A DNA stretch of 36,116 nucleotides from Mycobacteriales bacterium (GTDB lineage Bacteria > Actinomycetota > Actinomycetes > Mycobacteriales > CADCTP01). The position numbers were made by a program, and so were the translations under genes. Positions 24,618 to 31,649 of the stretch are shown piece after piece. The stretch is taken from assembly GCA_035995165.1 (NCBI GenBank), contig DASYKU010000146.1, forward strand, positions 1 to 36,116. The letters are read 5' to 3'. The notes beneath the pieces are model-generated. The model had not been told where the DNA came from. It ran no database searches and worked only from the letters and a program-made list of their open reading frames with translations. Position 1 is the stretch's first letter. Every line of letters starts with the position of its first letter.

Positions 24618-24672
24618 CCGAACCGTCCCGTCCTCGCGGCCGGCGTCGGCCGGACCTGGTGGAAACCCATCG

Positions 24673-25134
24673 CTAGTACCTGATCCGGGTCAGCCGGAAC
24701 ACGGCGACGGTGTCCCCGCCGGCGTCGGTGAACGTCGTCTCGTAGTCCAGGAACACCATCGTTCCGAGCCGGCCCTGCTTCTCGACGATGCTGGTGACCC
24801 GCATCTGGGCGACGACCGTCTCGCCCACCCGCAGCGGCCGGACGAACTCCCACCCCAGCGAGCCGACCAGGCCGGTGGGATGCGGGACCTCGAGCGGCGG
24901 GTCCGGCCGCTCCAGGTCGGGGATGTTCTGGCCCAGCAGGGTCGGCGGGGCCCACTCGGCCGGACCGCCGGCGCCGTAGCGCGGGTTGGGGTCGCCGGTG
25001 GCCTCGGCGAACCGCCGCGCCCCCCAGGCGTCCACCCGGAACGGTGCGCTCGGCCGGCCGGCCCGGCCGACGAACGCCCGTACCTCGTCGGTGAGGTACG
25101 TCCCCGGCGGCGCGGCCACGTCCTGATCGGTCAT
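24673..25134 (-). CDS. MaoC-like hot-dog protein, non-catalytic partner
   Basis: A 153-residue hot-dog fold protein of the N-terminal-dehydratase type. At the place of the D-x4-H motif it reads ATGDPNPRYG: Asp48 and Asn50 remain but the His is replaced (Arg52), so it is unlikely to catalyse hydration alone. The segment VGSLGWEFVRPLRVGETVVAQMRV is the normal central hot-dog strand region. In the characterised ChsH1-ChsH2 hydratase two such subunits share one active site; the pairing here is inferred by analogy. It lies 28 nt after the CoA transferase and 55 nt before the catalytic partner. Confidence 0.88.
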   Translation of the reverse strand: MTDQDVAAPPGTYLTDEVRAFVGRAGRPSAPFRVDAWGARRFAEATGDPNPRYGAGGPAEWAPPTLLGQNIPDLERPDPPLEVPHPTGLVGSLGWEFVRPLRVGETVVAQMRVTSIVEKQGRLGTMVFLDYETTFTDAGGDTVAVFRLTRIRY

Positions 25135-25162
25135 GCGGTCACCTCTTTCACAAGTCGTCGGG

Positions 25163-27454
25163 TCATCCGGTCCGCCGCAGCAGGCCGCCGAGCACGGCGT
25201 CGGTGTGCTCGCCCAGGACGGGCGCCGGGCGCGGATCGAACGCGCGGCGGCCGTCCAGCACGATCGGCAGGTCGGGCAGCCGGAGCGGGCCGTAGCCGCC
25301 GCGGTCGTGCTCGACCAGCACGTGCCGGTCGGCCAGGTGCCCGTCGCCGGCGACGTCCGCGGCGTTCGACACCCGGGCCGCCCCGACCCCGCGGGCCTGC
25401 AGGACGGTCATGGCCTCGTCCGGATCCCGCTCCCGCAGCCACGTCGCCAGCGCGGCGCGGACGGTGTCGGGGTCCGCCTCGGCGACCTCCAGGACGGCCG
25501 CCAGCGCCGCGATCTCGTCCGGTCCGGACGCGTCGACCGCGAGCCAGCGGTCCTCGCCGGCGCAGCGCAGGACTCCCCGCACTCCCGGCCGTCCCGGCGC
25601 AGCCGCACCGAGCCCGTGCCGGACCAGCTCGACCGCGACGGTCGGCACCTGGCACTCCAGCATCGAGACGTCGACGTACTGGCCGCGGCCGGTACGTCCG
25701 CGCTGCACCAGCGCGGCGATGATCGCCAGCGCCTCGTGCACGCCGGAGAGCTGGTCGGTCAGCTGGCCACCCCCGGACAGCGGCTCCCCCGCGGCGTCGG
25801 TCGCACCCATGACCGTGTTCCAGCCCGCCCGGGCCATCAGCTGCGGGCCGTAGGTCACGTAGTCGCGGTGCGGGCCGGTCGCGCCGAGACCGGTCTGGGA
25901 CAGGTAGACCAGGTGCGGATGCCGGGCCAGGATCTCCGCCGGGTCGATGCCGAGCTTGCGGGCGGCCGAGCGCGAGTAGTTCTCGACCAGCACGTCGGCG
26001 CCGGCCAGCAGCTCGTCCAGCAGCGCCCGCCCCGGCGGCGTCGCCACCTCCAGCACGACGGAGTCCTTGGCGGCGTTGAGCCCGTGGTAGTAGCCGGACG
26101 CCTCCGGACCGGTGTGCCCGGTCGGGTACGGACCCGACGTCCGGGTCAGGTCGGGGTGGGTCCGGGACTCGATCTTGATGACCTCGGCGCCGAGCTGGCC
26201 CAGCACCTGGGTGGCCAGCGGGCCGCCGATGACGGTGGAGAGGTCGATGACCCGGACCGGCCGCAGCGGGCCGGCCGCGCCGTGCCCGTGCCCGGCGAGG
26301 CGCGCGGGCCGGGAAGTCCCGGCCGGCTCGGCCGAGACGGACTCGATGCTGGCGCGTTCCGGTCGCAGCACCTCCGGCGTCGGCATCGACTCCAGCCGGA
26401 ACCCCGGGCCCGGCACCGGGATCGGGCCGTGCGGCCCGGCGACGCTGCGGAACCAGTCCCGCGCGGCGAGCTGGCGGTCGGCGAGCAGGTCGGCCATCGT
26501 CTGCTCCGGGAAACAGACGATCCGCTCGGCCTGCAGCAGGTCGGTCACCTCGAGCTTGGAGCGCGCGGCGAACCAGTCGGACATCAGCGGCTTCAGCGCG
26601 TCCCAGAACATCGCCCGGGACTCACCGGTGGCGAACAGCTCGTTGTCCGCCCAGTCGGGCGTGCCCATCACCCGGACGAGCCGGCGCCACTGCTCGTCGT
26701 TGGCGCAGTGGATGTTCACGAAACCGTCGGAGCACCGCAGGAATCCGGTCGGCGCCCGCAACACGAGGCCCTGCGCAGAGCGGCTCGGGATCACGCGGGC
26801 GTACGTCCACTGCGCGACGTTGAGCCGGCCGAAGGCGACCATCGCGTCGAGCATCGCGACGTCGGCGACGTGCACGGCGCCGTCGTCGCGGGCCAGCGTC
26901 CAGCCGCAGATACCGGCGAGGGCCGCGAGCGCTCCGCCGACCAGCTCGGCGTCCAGCCCGCCGCTGGAGCGCGGCGGGGTGGCGTCGAGGTCCGCGACGC
27001 TGTTCGGGGTCCCGTACGCGAAGCCGCTGAGGCACGCGACCATCAGCTCGGTGTCGCCGCGGAAGAACCGGTACGCCCCGGTCAGCCCGAACGGCGTGAG
27101 GTCGACGACCGCAGCCGTCCCGCCACCGGCCAGCCGCGCCGGTGAGCCGCCGACCTGCTCCCAGTCGGCCGCGGTGAGGCTGGTCAGCACCACGTCCCGG
27201 CCGGCGCCGAGCCGTTCGGCCAGCGTGACCCCGGCCGCGAGGTCCTGCTGCGGCACCACCCGCTTGCCGCCGTCCAGGTAGTCCCCGGCCAGCGCGGCCA
27301 CGGCCGGGTCACCGTCCACGACGGACTGTCCGATGGGGATCTTGACCACGTCGGCGCCGCAGTCGGCCAGCAGCCGGCCGGCGTACGCGAGCCCGGCGCC
27401 GGCGCCGACCTCCAGCACCCGCAGACCCCCGAGCGGGGCGGTGTCCGCGCTCAT
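25163..27454 (-). CDS. CaiB/BaiF family CoA transferase, two tandem domains
   Basis: A 763-residue fusion of two class III CoA-transferase units (about 9-365 and 397-763). Each starts with the family pattern (GGLRVLEVGAGAGLAYAGRLL...GADVVKI; PVRVIDLSTVIGGPLATQVL...GAEVIKIE). The second has the expected catalytic aspartate, Asp567 in GGGQLTDQLSG. At the matching place the first reads GGLDAELVGG with Ala169, so its acyl-aspartyl intermediate may be lost, although Asp168 is adjacent. Class III enzymes move CoA between acids without ATP. The start overlaps the acyl-CoA dehydrogenase stop by ATGA. It probably swaps CoA between an end product and the incoming acid. Confidence 0.9.
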   Translation of the reverse strand: MSADTAPLGGLRVLEVGAGAGLAYAGRLLADCGADVVKIPIGQSVVDGDPAVAALAGDYLDGGKRVVPQQDLAAGVTLAERLGAGRDVVLTSLTAADWEQVGGSPARLAGGGTAAVVDLTPFGLTGAYRFFRGDTELMVACLSGFAYGTPNSVADLDATPPRSSGGLDAELVGGALAALAGICGWTLARDDGAVHVADVAMLDAMVAFGRLNVAQWTYARVIPSRSAQGLVLRAPTGFLRCSDGFVNIHCANDEQWRRLVRVMGTPDWADNELFATGESRAMFWDALKPLMSDWFAARSKLEVTDLLQAERIVCFPEQTMADLLADRQLAARDWFRSVAGPHGPIPVPGPGFRLESMPTPEVLRPERASIESVSAEPAGTSRPARLAGHGHGAAGPLRPVRVIDLSTVIGGPLATQVLGQLGAEVIKIESRTHPDLTRTSGPYPTGHTGPEASGYYHGLNAAKDSVVLEVATPPGRALLDELLAGADVLVENYSRSAARKLGIDPAEILARHPHLVYLSQTGLGATGPHRDYVTYGPQLMARAGWNTVMGATDAAGEPLSGGGQLTDQLSGVHEALAIIAALVQRGRTGRGQYVDVSMLECQVPTVAVELVRHGLGAAAPGRPGVRGVLRCAGEDRWLAVDASGPDEIAALAAVLEVAEADPDTVRAALATWLRERDPDEAMTVLQARGVGAARVSNAADVAGDGHLADRHVLVEHDRGGYGPLRLPDLPIVLDGRRAFDPRPAPVLGEHTDAVLGGLLRRTG

Positions 27455-28653
27455 GCCGACCCGAACAGCGCCAGCTCGGGCACCGTACGCAGGTCGTTGT
27501 CGGGCAGCTCGAACGGCGGTAGGTAGCCCAGCTCGGCGATCTCGGCCCGGCAGCCGTCCGCGGTCCCGTAGCGCTGCCCCAGCACGAGGGACTTGCGGTA
27601 GTAGAGCTGGACGTCGTTGATGTTCATGAAGCCGTAGCCGCCGTAGATGTGGCCGCCCGTGTGACCGGCCAGGTAGCTGGTGTCCGACGCGGCGCAGCGG
27701 GCGATCGCGAGCTCGCGGTCGTACGCGGCGCCCGCGGCCATCAGCCAGGCCGCCTGGTCCAGCAGCACCTGGGCCCGCTCGACCTCGGCGTAGAGGTCGA
27801 CGAGCTGGTGCTGGATGACCTGGAAGCCGCCGATGGACCGGCCGAACTGGCGCCGGGCGTGGGCGTGCCCGAGGCAGAGGTCCAGCAGCTTGCGGCTCAT
27901 CCCCACCAGCCCGGCGGTGGCACCGAGCCGGCTCAGGTCGGTCATCCGCCGCAGCAGCGGCTCGACCGCGGGACCCGGCGCGAGGCTGTCCGCGGCCGTG
28001 ACGAGCACGTCGTCGAACACCACCTGCGCCAGCGGCTCGCCGCCGGTGCTGAGCAGCCGGGTCGCCCGCAGGCCGGGCGCGTCCGCCGGGACCAGGTGCA
28101 GGCTCAGCGCCGGGGCCGCGCCGTCGGACCCGTTCTCGGACCGGGCCAGCACGGCCAGCGCGTCGGCGCCCGAGCCGTACTGGACGAAGCGCTTCTCGCC
28201 CCGCAACAGCCAGCCGCCCTCGGCCGGGACGGCCCGCATCCGTACCTGCGCCGGCTCGGCGTCGCCGGCGTCGAAGAGGGCGTCGGCGACGAGCAGCCGG
28301 CCTGCGACGACGTCCGGCAACCGGGGCGGGCCGGCGCCGACGTCGTCCAGCGCACCGGCCAGCAGGGTGCCGAGCACCGCGGTCGACGCCCACGGCCCGG
28401 GCAGCAGCGCCCGGCCGGCCTCGGCGGCGAGCACCGACCACTCGACCGGACCCTTGCCCGCGCCGCCCGCCGCGGAGGCGGCCAGGACGCCGAGCCAGCC
28501 GCGCTCGCCCAGGTCGGCGTACTGCGGCCGGGAGAAGCCGGTGTCGTCGGTCTCCATCGCCCGCACGTGTGCGGGCGGGCACACCTCCTCCAGGTAGGCC
28601 CGCGCGTAGTCGCGCAGCAGGGTCTGTTCCGGGTCGAGGTCGAAGTTCACCAT
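27451..28653 (-). CDS. Acyl-CoA dehydrogenase, subunit lacking catalytic Glu
   Basis: A 400-residue acyl-CoA dehydrogenase-fold protein (N-terminal helices, beta domain around 120-220, C-terminal helices with RRQFGRSIGGFQVIQHQLVD). Neither known position of the catalytic base holds Glu: the MCAD-type place in GGYGFMNINDVQ has Ile345, and the IVD-type place (DLSR, 239-242) has Ser241. The flavin-contact region is otherwise well kept. This is the pattern of the silent partner in alpha2-beta2 FadE pairs from steroid side-chain degradation. The neighbour at 28690-29877 has the Glu. GGAGG is only 2 nt before ATG 28653, so GTG at codon 2 might be the true start. Confidence 0.9.
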   Translation of the reverse strand: MVNFDLDPEQTLLRDYARAYLEEVCPPAHVRAMETDDTGFSRPQYADLGERGWLGVLAASAAGGAGKGPVEWSVLAAEAGRALLPGPWASTAVLGTLLAGALDDVGAGPPRLPDVVAGRLLVADALFDAGDAEPAQVRMRAVPAEGGWLLRGEKRFVQYGSGADALAVLARSENGSDGAAPALSLHLVPADAPGLRATRLLSTGGEPLAQVVFDDVLVTAADSLAPGPAVEPLLRRMTDLSRLGATAGLVGMSRKLLDLCLGHAHARRQFGRSIGGFQVIQHQLVDLYAEVERAQVLLDQAAWLMAAGAAYDRELAIARCAASDTSYLAGHTGGHIYGGYGFMNINDVQLYYRKSLVLGQRYGTADGCRAEIAELGYLPPFELPDNDLRTVPELALFGSA

Positions 28654-28689
28654 GTCCTCCGTCTCCGGGTCGGGCGGCTGGTCGGAGGG

Positions 28690-29877
28690 CTAGGCCCGGG
28701 TCCGTGGCAGGCCGAGGCCGCGGTACGCGATGACGTCCCGCTGTACCTCGGACGTCCCTTGGCCGTGCTTGTTGACGCTGTAGAGGTACTGGTGGAGCAG
28801 CCGGCCGCTGAGCGGGGCGAGCGGCGAGCCCTCCTCCAGCACGGCGTACTGGCCGAGCACGTCGATGACGAGCTTCGCCGCGTGCTGCCGGTAGTCCTTG
28901 CCGATCACGTTGGACAGTGACGGCTCGAAGGTCGGCAGCGCGCCGCTGGCCTGCATCGCGACGACCCGCCAGCACAGCAGCCGCCAGCTCTCGAACTCGA
29001 CCGCGCACTGGGCGATCCGGCTGCGGACCAGCTCGGAGTCCAGCGGACCGGAGCCGTCCTTGCCGAGCTGCCGGCAGAGGTCGAGGAACTCCTCGAACAG
29101 CCGTCGCGCCCGGCCGATGTCGGAGAGGTTCACCCGCTCGAACGAGAGCGTCGCCGTCGCCAGCGTCCAGCCCTCCCCTTCGGCGCCGACGATGCTGTCG
29201 GCCGGGACCCGGACGTCGTCGAAGAACACCTCGTTCTGCGGGTACGTGTGGGTGAAGTTGTGCAGCGGCCGGACCGTGATCCCGGGCGTCGACATCGGGA
29301 TCAGGAACATGCTCAGCCCCTGGTGCTTGCGCGGGGCGTTCGGATCGGTACGGGCCAGCAGGTAGATGTAGTCGGCCCAGGCGGCCCGGCTGGTGAAGAC
29401 CTTCTGGCCGTTGATGACGTACTCGTCGCCGTCGCGCAGCGCGCTCGTACGGACCGAGGCGAGGTCGGAGCCGGCGTTGGGCTCGCTGAATCCCTGACAC
29501 CAGACGACCTCGCCGCGGGCGATCGGCAGCAGGTAGCGCTGCTTCTGCTCCTCGGTGCCGAAGCGCATGATCGCGGGTCCGGCGATCGTCCGACCTGTCG
29601 TGTCGGCCGGCGGCACCCCGTAGTAGCCGAGTTCCTCGGCCAGGATGGCCTGCTCGACGGCGCTGGCACCGCCGCCGCCGTACTCGACCGGCCAGCCGAA
29701 GACCAGCCAGCCCTTCTCCGACAGCTGTTCCATGAACCGGCGGGCCGCGGCGAAGTACTCCTCGTCGTCCCGGCCCTCGTCGGAGCCGAGCCCGAACTCG
29801 GCCGGCAGCGACGCCCGGAGGAAGGCGGACACGCGGCCCCGGAAGGCTTCCTGCTCGGCGGTGAAACCCAGATCCAT
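28690..29877 (-). CDS. Acyl-CoA dehydrogenase, catalytic subunit
   Basis: A 395-residue FAD enzyme that introduces a 2,3 double bond into an acyl-CoA. It has the flavin/substrate segment WCQGFSEPNAGSDLASVRT (126-144), NGQKVFTS (156-163), and a Glu at the IVD/steroid-FadE position: Glu247 in TLSFERVNL. It ends with GTSEVQRDVIAYRGLGLPR, usual in this branch. With the base-less partner downstream (36 nt gap) it likely makes one heterotetramer. Electrons would go to the operon's EtfAB. ATG 29877 is 83 nt after the DUF35 gene, the largest gap in the operon. No second promoter is obvious there. Confidence 0.92.
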   Translation of the reverse strand: MDLGFTAEQEAFRGRVSAFLRASLPAEFGLGSDEGRDDEEYFAAARRFMEQLSEKGWLVFGWPVEYGGGGASAVEQAILAEELGYYGVPPADTTGRTIAGPAIMRFGTEEQKQRYLLPIARGEVVWCQGFSEPNAGSDLASVRTSALRDGDEYVINGQKVFTSRAAWADYIYLLARTDPNAPRKHQGLSMFLIPMSTPGITVRPLHNFTHTYPQNEVFFDDVRVPADSIVGAEGEGWTLATATLSFERVNLSDIGRARRLFEEFLDLCRQLGKDGSGPLDSELVRSRIAQCAVEFESWRLLCWRVVAMQASGALPTFEPSLSNVIGKDYRQHAAKLVIDVLGQYAVLEEGSPLAPLSGRLLHQYLYSVNKHGQGTSEVQRDVIAYRGLGLPRTRA

Positions 29878-29960
29878 ACCGGTGACGACCCTCTCGTGAG
29901 CGCACGAAAAGAAACCCGTGGGAATGGGAACTGCTGGGAGGGAACTGGTGCGGTGTCGGT

Positions 29961-30392
29961 TTAGGTGGGCTTGAACGCGTACATGCGGCGGTCCTCGTCG
30001 ACCGGCTCGAACACGACCGTGACCCGCTGGTCGAAGTGGACGGTCGCCGGGTCGCAGCCGACGATGTTGGCCAGCATCCGCAGCCGTGAGTCATCCTCGA
30101 GCTCGACGACCGCGATGACGTAGGGCAGATGTTCCCTGAACCAGGGGTCACCGGCGTTGTACTGCACCGACCAGGTCCGGACCCGTCCGGCGCCGGAGAC
30201 CGGATCCCAGCTGTGCTCGGGACTGCCGCAGTGCGGGCAGCGGGCCTGCGGGTAGAAGCGCAGCCGCCGGCAGGCCGCGCACCGCTGGAACGCCAGCACG
30301 CCCTGGTCCACGAGGTCCCAGAACGGCGCGGTGTCGGCGTCGACCGGCCTCATCGGCCGGATCGGGATCTCCGTCCGCGCCGCGCCGGTCAT
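29961..30392 (-). CDS. DUF35 OB-fold / zinc-ribbon protein (aldolase partner)
   Basis: A 143-residue protein. A rubredoxin-like zinc ribbon with Cys38, Cys41, Cys52 and Cys55 (CAACRRLRFYPQARCPHC) is followed by an OB-fold (GAGRVRTWSVQY...YVIAVVELEDDSRLRMLANIVG). DUF35 proteins bind thiolase-fold partners. In steroid degradation the DUF35 domain of ChsH2 is needed by the Ltp2 retro-aldolase. Here it is a free protein whose ATG overlaps the stop of the thiolase-fold gene by 4 nt, which supports a stable complex. Binding of the acyl-CoA carrier part is inferred from the family. Confidence 0.92.
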   Translation of the reverse strand: MTGAARTEIPIRPMRPVDADTAPFWDLVDQGVLAFQRCAACRRLRFYPQARCPHCGSPEHSWDPVSGAGRVRTWSVQYNAGDPWFREHLPYVIAVVELEDDSRLRMLANIVGCDPATVHFDQRVTVVFEPVDEDRRMYAFKPT

Positions 30393-31543
30393 GTTCGCTC
30401 CAGGATCATTGCGCCGCCCATGTGGCCGCCCTGCCCGGTGACGAGGGCGAGATGCGCCCCCTCGACCTGGCGGTCCCCGGCCGTGCCCTGCAACTGGCTG
30501 ACCGCCTCACAGACATGCCCCAGCCCTTGCAGGTAGGCCTCGGACAGCAGCCCGCCATGGGTGTTCGTCGGGATCTCGGCCCCCAGCCGCAGCGAGCCGG
30601 CCGCCGCGAAGGGGCCGCCCTCGCCGCGTTTGCAGAAGCCGTAGTCCTCGACCTGGGCCATCAGCGAGAACGTGAAGCAGTCGTAGATTTCGGCCACGTC
30701 GATGTCGGCCGGGGTGATGCCGGCTCGCTCGTACAGCTCCGGGGCGAGGTAGTAGCTGTAGAGGCGGGACTCGTCCTCCCAGCCGCTGCCGCCGACCGGG
30801 AAGGAGCCGGCGCCGACGGCGCTCGCCCGGATGGAGACCAGCGGCTTGCCGACACCGCGGGCGACGTCCACTGTGGACATCACCACCGCGCAGGCCCCGT
30901 CCGTCTCGATGGCGCAGTCGAAGAGGTGGAACGGCGACGCGATCATCCGCGAGGCCTGGTGTTCGGCGACGGTCAGCGACTTGCGCATCACGGCCCGCTC
31001 GTTGCGGGCGGCGTGCTCGCGCATTGTGACGGCGACCGCGGCCAGCTGCTCGGAGGTCGTCCCGAACCGCTGCATGTGCGCCTGTGCCTGCAGCGCGAAC
31101 CCGATGACCGGCGCGCGCGCCCCGACCGGGTCGATGAACTGGCCGCCGGCGCCCTGGACGTCGATGGGCTGGGCCTGCTCGCCGCCGAAGCGGTGCGATC
31201 CGGTCCGGCCGTTCATGGCCCGGTAGACGAGCACGTTCTTCGCCGTGCCGGACTCGATCGCCTGGGCTCCGACCATGACGACGGTGTTGGAGGCGTAGCC
31301 GCCGCCGTCGTACTCGAGGAAGAACCGCACGGTCGGAAGCCCGAGGGCGGAGGCCATCAGCAGCGGCCCCGGGCCGTCCCGGCGGCCGAAACAGAGCACC
31401 GCGTCGATCTCGTGCATCTGCAGGCCGGCATCGGCGACGGCCGCGTACGCGGCATCCATCGCGAGCGTCAGCGGAGTGACGCCCGAGGCACGGCTCTGGG
31501 CGGACCAGCCCGCGCCGAGGAGGACCGGGCTCTGTCGGGTCAT
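30389..31543 (-). CDS. Thiolase-fold retro-aldolase, Ltp2-like (annotated type: lipid-transfer/acetyl-CoA acetyltransferase)
   Basis: A 384-residue (386 from the earlier ATG 31549) thiolase-superfamily protein. Numbering from ATG 31549: the thiolase nucleophile Cys is replaced by Tyr85 (GGGYASNTV), the second Cys (CxG) is absent (VTGQGGHMGG), and the catalytic His loop reads EIYDCF (Tyr289) instead of HDCF. NTHGGLLSEAYLQG holds Tyr339. Two tyrosines 50 residues apart match, in spacing, those I recall as essential in the characterised steroid aldolase Ltp2 (294 and 344). A thiolase reaction is therefore unlikely; retro-aldol cleavage of a 3-hydroxyacyl-CoA is the best guess. ATG 31543 is chosen because AGGAGG is 9 nt upstream; for ATG 31549 the gap is 3 nt. 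It is the first gene of the operon. Confidence 0.9.
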   Translation of the reverse strand: MTRQSPVLLGAGWSAQSRASGVTPLTLAMDAAYAAVADAGLQMHEIDAVLCFGRRDGPGPLLMASALGLPTVRFFLEYDGGGYASNTVVMVGAQAIESGTAKNVLVYRAMNGRTGSHRFGGEQAQPIDVQGAGGQFIDPVGARAPVIGFALQAQAHMQRFGTTSEQLAAVAVTMREHAARNERAVMRKSLTVAEHQASRMIASPFHLFDCAIETDGACAVVMSTVDVARGVGKPLVSIRASAVGAGSFPVGGSGWEDESRLYSYYLAPELYERAGITPADIDVAEIYDCFTFSLMAQVEDYGFCKRGEGGPFAAAGSLRLGAEIPTNTHGGLLSEAYLQGLGHVCEAVSQLQGTAGDRQVEGAHLALVTGQGGHMGGAMILERT

Positions 31544-31567
31544 GGACATTGGCCTCCTTCCATTGCG

Positions 31568-31582
31568 GTATTGATACTGTAT
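31568..31582. promoter_or_regulatory. Candidate operator with alternating GTAT/ATAC half-sites
   Basis: GTATTGATACTGTAT contains two overlapping palindromes: GTAT-TG-ATAC (31568-31577) and ATAC-T-GTAT (31574-31582). It overlaps the -10 region of the minus-strand promoter, so a bound repressor would block it. A minus-strand core TATACAGTAT resembles the site at 9467-9483. Binding by the GntR protein is inferred. Confidence 0.45.
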
Positions 31583-31599
31583 ATATTTCGAGTGGTCAA
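31571..31599 (-). promoter_or_regulatory. Promoter of the 22-gene operon
   Basis: On the minus strand, TTGACC (31599-31594) is separated by 17 nt from TATCAA (31576-31571), close to the sigma-70/HrdB consensus. Transcription would begin near 31564, about 20 nt before the start codon at 31543. On the plus strand TATATT (31582-31587) could act as a -10 for the divergent operon, but no good -35 is visible. Confidence 0.55.
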
Positions 31600-31649
31600 C
31601 CCCATTCGTAACACGGTCGTGAAGCGCTCGTCATGGTTGGAGACCCCGT

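Noticed and set aside
25133-27145. Long plus-strand open frame of 670 codons opposite the CoA transferase
   Set aside because: Low-complexity Arg/Gly/Val composition; the minus-strand frame has clear family motifs in both halves.
30389-31549. Calling the first operon gene an acetyl-CoA acetyltransferase
   Set aside because: Both catalytic cysteines are absent, so the common automatic name would mislead.
10247-31549. Cholesterol/steroid degradation cluster
   Set aside because: Only the side-chain-cycle logic is shared; ring-degrading genes, CYP125-type P450 and Mce genes are absent from the window.
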